Below, one piece after another: positions 16,840 to 19,421 of a stretch of 19,421 nucleotides of DNA (position 1 is its first letter; each line of letters opens with the position of its first letter). Source of the DNA: an uncultured Colwellia sp. GTDB lineage: Bacteria; Pseudomonadota; Gammaproteobacteria; Enterobacterales; Alteromonadaceae. Where the stretch lies: NCBI GenBank assembly GCA_913020705.1, contig CAJWBY010000081.1, positions 1 to 19,421 of the forward strand, in the 5' to 3' direction. The translations under genes were made by a program, and so were the position numbers. The notes under the pieces were generated by a model. It saw only the letters and a list, made by a program, of their open reading frames with translations, did not search any database and had not been told where the DNA came from.

Positions 16840-16968
16840 TTAGTTATTTTCATTAATGTTTTTGAGAAAATAATAAATATAAAAAGCACCAATACCTAAA
16901 AGAATAGCTAAACCGCCAAAAGAATAAATCACAATAGGATCATTAATAAGCATATCGAAAAATTTCAT
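16840..16968 (-). CDS. 42-residue single-span membrane protein (DUF3149-like)
   Basis: The product has 42 residues from the ATG at 16968, which has GGAG eight bases upstream; the ATG four codons earlier (16980) has no ribosome binding site. It begins MKFFDMLINDPIV, has one hydrophobic segment at about 16-34 (SFGGLAILLGIGAFYIYYF) and ends with a short basic/Asn tail. The short amphipathic start, Gly-rich single span and length recall the DUF3149 family of small proteobacterial membrane proteins. That assignment is from memory of the pattern and is not certain. Function is unknown. It lies alone between the Sel1 gene and the flagellin-like gene, 153 bases before the latter's start. Confidence 0.65.
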   Translation of the reverse strand: MKFFDMLINDPIVIYSFGGLAILLGIGAFYIYYFLKNINENN

Positions 16969-17001
16969 AACAGACTCCATAAAAGTAAATGAGTTACAAC
17001 A

Positions 17002-17034
17002 AAAATGGCTATAACTTAATGTTATAGCCATTTT
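17002..17034 (-). terminator. Perfect 14-bp hairpin between the Sel1 gene and the miniprotein gene
   Basis: AAAATGGCTATAAC (17002-17015) and its exact reverse complement (17021-17034) flank a 5-base loop. On the minus strand the stem ends in TTTTT (17005-17001), as in an intrinsic terminator, about 90 bases past the Sel1 stop. It also lies only 33 bases before the miniprotein ATG, so it could act as a leader element if transcription starts further upstream. Confidence 0.6.
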
Positions 17035-17075
17035 ATATGGGGAGTCATATCATGGTTGTGATATAGATCAATGAT
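17032..17075 (-). promoter_or_regulatory. Candidate FNR/CRP-type site with -10 box upstream of the miniprotein gene
   Basis: TGTGATATAGATCAAT (17057-17072) matches the FNR half-site pattern TTGAT-N4-ATCAA at nine of ten positions, and the CRP pattern TGTGA-N6-TCACA at eight of ten, with the same centre (17064.5). On the minus strand a TATAAA box occupies 17037-17032, which would put the site centre near -40, close to the -41.5 of class II activated promoters. The -35 region is non-consensus, as expected for such promoters. The matches are seen; regulation is inferred. A start near 17025 would fall inside the hairpin's first arm, so promoter and terminator overlap. Confidence 0.4.
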
Positions 17076-17123
17076 TCTTAAATTTAACCGTAGCGCCTTT
17101 AAATATTTATTTAAAGATCACTT

Positions 17124-17846
17124 TTATTGTTTAGCTTTTAATTCTTCTTGTTCAATAAATTGCTTGTAAAGTCTGTCCGCTTTTTCTCTGGCTTCACTTA
17201 TTTGTAAGTTACTGAGTTTTAAGGCGTCCATATCACGACTTTTCCCTGCTTCTTCATAGCCATTACTCGCTGAAATAATATTCCAAACATAAGACATTTC
17301 TATACTTTTCTCGACACCTAAGCCTTCAAAGTACATAAGTGCCAAATTAAACTGTGCTAAAGCGTAATTCTGCTTAGCTGCAGTCTTATACCAACGAGCC
17401 GCTTTTTTGTAGTCTTTATAAGTACCCGCACCATTGAAATACATTACGCCAAGGTTAAATTGTGCTCCGACTAAATTTCTTATTGCGGCTCTTTCCATGA
17501 GTGCAAAAGCTGTTTTTAAATCTTCTTCAACGAATTCTCCTTCGGTATACATCAAAGACAAGCTAAATAATGCATCTGGATAATTTTGTGAAGCGGAAAG
17601 AGACAACAATTCAAAAGCTTTTGTAGGATCTTTCTTAACACCGTAGCCATTTAAATAAATGATTGCCATTTGGTATTGAGCAGGAGAATACTCTTGTGCC
17701 ACCAAAGGTTCAAATTCATTAATAGCGGCTTTAAAGGCCCCACGGTTTAATTCATAAATACCTTGGTCAAGATCACCTTGAAAGGCAAAGCTTGAAACAC
17801 TACTAAGTATAGATAGACAAAATAGGACAATTGTTGTTTGTTTCAT
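17124..17846 (-). CDS. Secreted protein with four Sel1-like repeats
   Basis: The 240-residue precursor has a Sec signal peptide (about 1-21, ending SSFA). Four consecutive Sel1-like repeats of exactly 36 residues follow, at about 53-88, 89-124, 125-160 and 161-196. Each has the A..-NLG/-LMY-.G.GV.KD..KA....-AA..N pattern; the third and fourth are best conserved. An N-terminal half-repeat (about 25-50) and a Lys/Glu-rich helical tail (about 200-240) flank them. Sel1 repeats form alpha-solenoid scaffolds for protein contacts, and the signal peptide places this one in the periplasm. The partner is unknown. There is no lipobox cysteine at the cleavage site. It lies 72 bases downstream of yheS on the same strand, and the Shine-Dalgarno is weak (GAGAAAA). 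Confidence 0.85.
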   Translation of the reverse strand: MKQTTIVLFCLSILSSVSSFAFQGDLDQGIYELNRGAFKAAINEFEPLVAQEYSPAQYQMAIIYLNGYGVKKDPTKAFELLSLSASQNYPDALFSLSLMYTEGEFVEEDLKTAFALMERAAIRNLVGAQFNLGVMYFNGAGTYKDYKKAARWYKTAAKQNYALAQFNLALMYFEGLGVEKSIEMSYVWNIISASNGYEEAGKSRDMDALKLSNLQISEAREKADRLYKQFIEQEELKAKQ

Positions 17847-17918
17847 AATTATTTTCTCAGTATTTTAATAGTATTAATTTTAAGTGTAGCAAGTAATTGA
17901 AATTTTATGCCTAAATTT

Positions 17919-19421
17919 TTATATTGAGACTTTTGACATAATTTCTTCAATTTGTTCTTCTATTTCAAGCCAATGCATTTCATTTTCTTCAATGTCGGCT
18001 TTGAGTGAAGCTTGTTGCTTAATGAGTGTTGCTAAACGTGATTTATGTTCACTTTGATATATTTCACTTTCAGCTAATATCCCTTCAATTTCTGCTAATT
18101 CAATTTGCCAGTGCTGTACTTTTTTCTCGTATTTGTCTGCTTCTTTACGTAAAGGTGATGCTTTTTTACGTAAGTCTGCCTGTTCTTTCCGCAATTGTTT
18201 TTTATCAACCGTTTCTGCAGATTTTATCGGTTTTGTATTTTTTAGTGTTTGTTTTTTGTCTTCATTCAGCCATTGCTGGTAATCGTCGATGTCGCCAGAA
18301 AATTCACTGACATGACCATTGGCAACTAAGAAAAATTCATCAACACATGATTCTAATAAGAAACGATCATGAGCGATCAAAATTATTGCACCCTCAAAAT
18401 CTTGTAAAGCAAAAACGAGCGCTTGACGCATTTCTAAATCGAGATGGTTAGTAGGTTCATCCAGTAATAGTAACTGTGGTTTTTCATTAACAATTAACGC
18501 TAATACCAGACGAGCTTTCTCTCCACCTGACATTGTACCCACAGGCGATAATGCTTGATCACCGGTAAAACCAAAACTCCCTAAAAAGCTTCGCGCTTGT
18601 AATTCAGTAGTTTCAGGTCTTGCACGAACAATATGTTCAATTGCACTACTTGGCATGTGTAATTGCTCAAGTTGATGCTGAGAAAAGTAACCAATGGTTA
18701 AGTCTTGTGCGCAATAGCGTTCGCCATTAATTAAGGCTATATCACCCGCTAATGATTTAATCAGCGTAGATTTACCTGCACCATTTCTTCCTAATAGGCC
18801 TATTCGGCTACCTGGAACAAGTGTTAAACCCACATCACGTAAAATAATAGTTTCTTGATTATAGCCACAGATAGTTTCTTTTAGTGCTAACAAAGGATAA
18901 GGCAAGGTCTCTGGTGTATTGAAACTAAAGGTAAATTGGCTGTCGACATGCGCTGGTGCTAAGTCAGGCAATTTTTGTAAACGCTTCAAACGACTTTGCG
19001 CTTGTTTAGCTTTACTGGCTTTTGCTCTAAAGCGATCAACAAACGAGGTTAAATGAGCCACTTCTTTTTGCTGTCTGTTAAATTGAGCATCTTGCTGAGC
19101 TAATTGTTCGGCACGCTGACGTTCAAAGGCCGTATAATTACCAGAATATAATTTTGCTTCTTTGTGTTCAATATGCAGAATTTGTCCAATGACATCATCA
19201 AGAAAATCTCGGTCATGAGATATAAGCACTAAAGTGCCGGTAAATCGCTTTAACCAACGTTGTAGCCAAATTACCGCATCTAAATCTAAATGGTTGGTGG
19301 GTTCATCGAGTAGTAATAAATCTGCACGGCTTATCAAGGCTTGCGCCAAGTTAAGGCGCATTCGCCAACCACCAGAAAACTCTTTAACGGCATTACCCAA
19401 TTGTTCTTGTAAAAAACCTAA
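17919..19421 (-). CDS. yheS: ABC-F family ATPase YheS, N-terminus beyond the window
   Basis: The frame stays open to the right edge, so the start and first Walker A lie outside. About 500 residues are visible against about 635 for E. coli YheS. Visible are the first ABC signature FSGGWRMRLNLAQAL, Walker B LLLLDEPTNHLDLDAV and H-loop ISHDRDFLD. The interdomain linker is basic and helical (FVDRFRAKASKAKQAQSRLKRL), a hallmark of ABC-F proteins that enter the ribosomal E site. A second complete ABC domain follows, with Walker A GRNGAGKST, signature MSGGEKARLVLAL and Walker B LLLLDEPTNHLDLEM. The protein ends in a charged coiled coil (about the last 95 residues). It has no membrane segments. A translation-related role is family inference. 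Confidence 0.92.
   Translation of the reverse strand, partial: LGFLQEQLGNAVKEFSGGWRMRLNLAQALISRADLLLLDEPTNHLDLDAVIWLQRWLKRFTGTLVLISHDRDFLDDVIGQILHIEHKEAKLYSGNYTAFERQRAEQLAQQDAQFNRQQKEVAHLTSFVDRFRAKASKAKQAQSRLKRLQKLPDLAPAHVDSQFTFSFNTPETLPYPLLALKETICGYNQETIILRDVGLTLVPGSRIGLLGRNGAGKSTLIKSLAGDIALINGERYCAQDLTIGYFSQHQLEQLHMPSSAIEHIVRARPETTELQARSFLGSFGFTGDQALSPVGTMSGGEKARLVLALIVNEKPQLLLLDEPTNHLDLEMRQALVFALQDFEGAIILIAHDRFLLESCVDEFFLVANGHVSEFSGDIDDYQQWLNEDKKQTLKNTKPIKSAETVDKKQLRKEQADLRKKASPLRKEADKYEKKVQHWQIELAEIEGILAESEIYQSEHKSRLATLIKQQASLKADIEENEMHWLEIEEQIEEIMSKVSI

Noticed and set aside
17097..17116. 9-bp A/T inverted repeat just after the Sel1 stop as a terminator
   Set aside because: The stem is almost all A-T pairs with a 2-base centre and would be too weak; the 14-bp hairpin at 17002-17034 is a better candidate.
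18026..18310. 94-codon hydrophobic plus-strand frame inside yheS
   Set aside because: It mirrors the Lys/Glu-rich coiled coil of yheS (complement of AAA/GAA codons gives Phe/Leu), so the apparent membrane character is an artefact.

Overview
The window looks like chromosome of a low-GC marine gammaproteobacterium of the order Alteromonadales, most likely a Colwelliaceae member (Colwellia/Thalassotalea-like). This is inferred from the AT-rich coding sequence, a Vibrio/Shewanella-like type II secretion operon followed by yrfG, nudE and cysQ, and a yheS/yheT/yheU neighbourhood. No transposase, integrase, tRNA, rRNA or CRISPR was seen, and no gene-free stretch exceeds 300 bases.

Region 1 (about 1-11714, plus strand) is a complete type II secretion operon, gspC-D-E-F-G-H-I-J-K-L-M-N. 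It encodes the outer-membrane secretin (D), the inner-membrane clamp and assembly platform (C, F, L, M, N), the cytoplasmic ATPase (E) and the pseudopilins (major G; minor H, I, J, K). From gspH onward almost every junction overlaps or is only a few bases wide. No prepilin peptidase (gspO), gspA/B or pilotin gene is present, so these must lie elsewhere or be absent. A short inverted repeat precedes gspC.

Region 2 (11715-14640) holds yrfG (minus strand, HAD nucleotidase), and then nudE, cysQ and a secreted YceI-family protein on the plus strand. The YceI gene ends at a strong hairpin shared with the convergent yheTU pair. NudE and CysQ hydrolyse nucleotide metabolites (ADP-ribose-type compounds and PAP), which makes a small housekeeping operon.

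Region 3 (14641-19421, minus strand) starts downstream of the incomplete ABC-F gene yheS at the right edge. It runs through a secreted four-repeat Sel1 protein, a 42-residue membrane miniprotein (DUF3149-like) and a solitary flagellin-like protein, and ends with yheT-yheU. The three genes between yheS and yheT separate genes that are adjacent in E. coli, and this is the unusual part of the window. The flagellin-like gene has recognisable D1 helices but strongly charged, divergent terminal D0 segments, and a perfect 13-bp inverted repeat immediately upstream of its ribosome binding site. The miniprotein gene has a candidate FNR/CRP-type site placed about as in class II activation, plus a perfect 14-bp hairpin. 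I found no convincing wholly new system. The divergent flagellin paralogue and its leader are the best leads.
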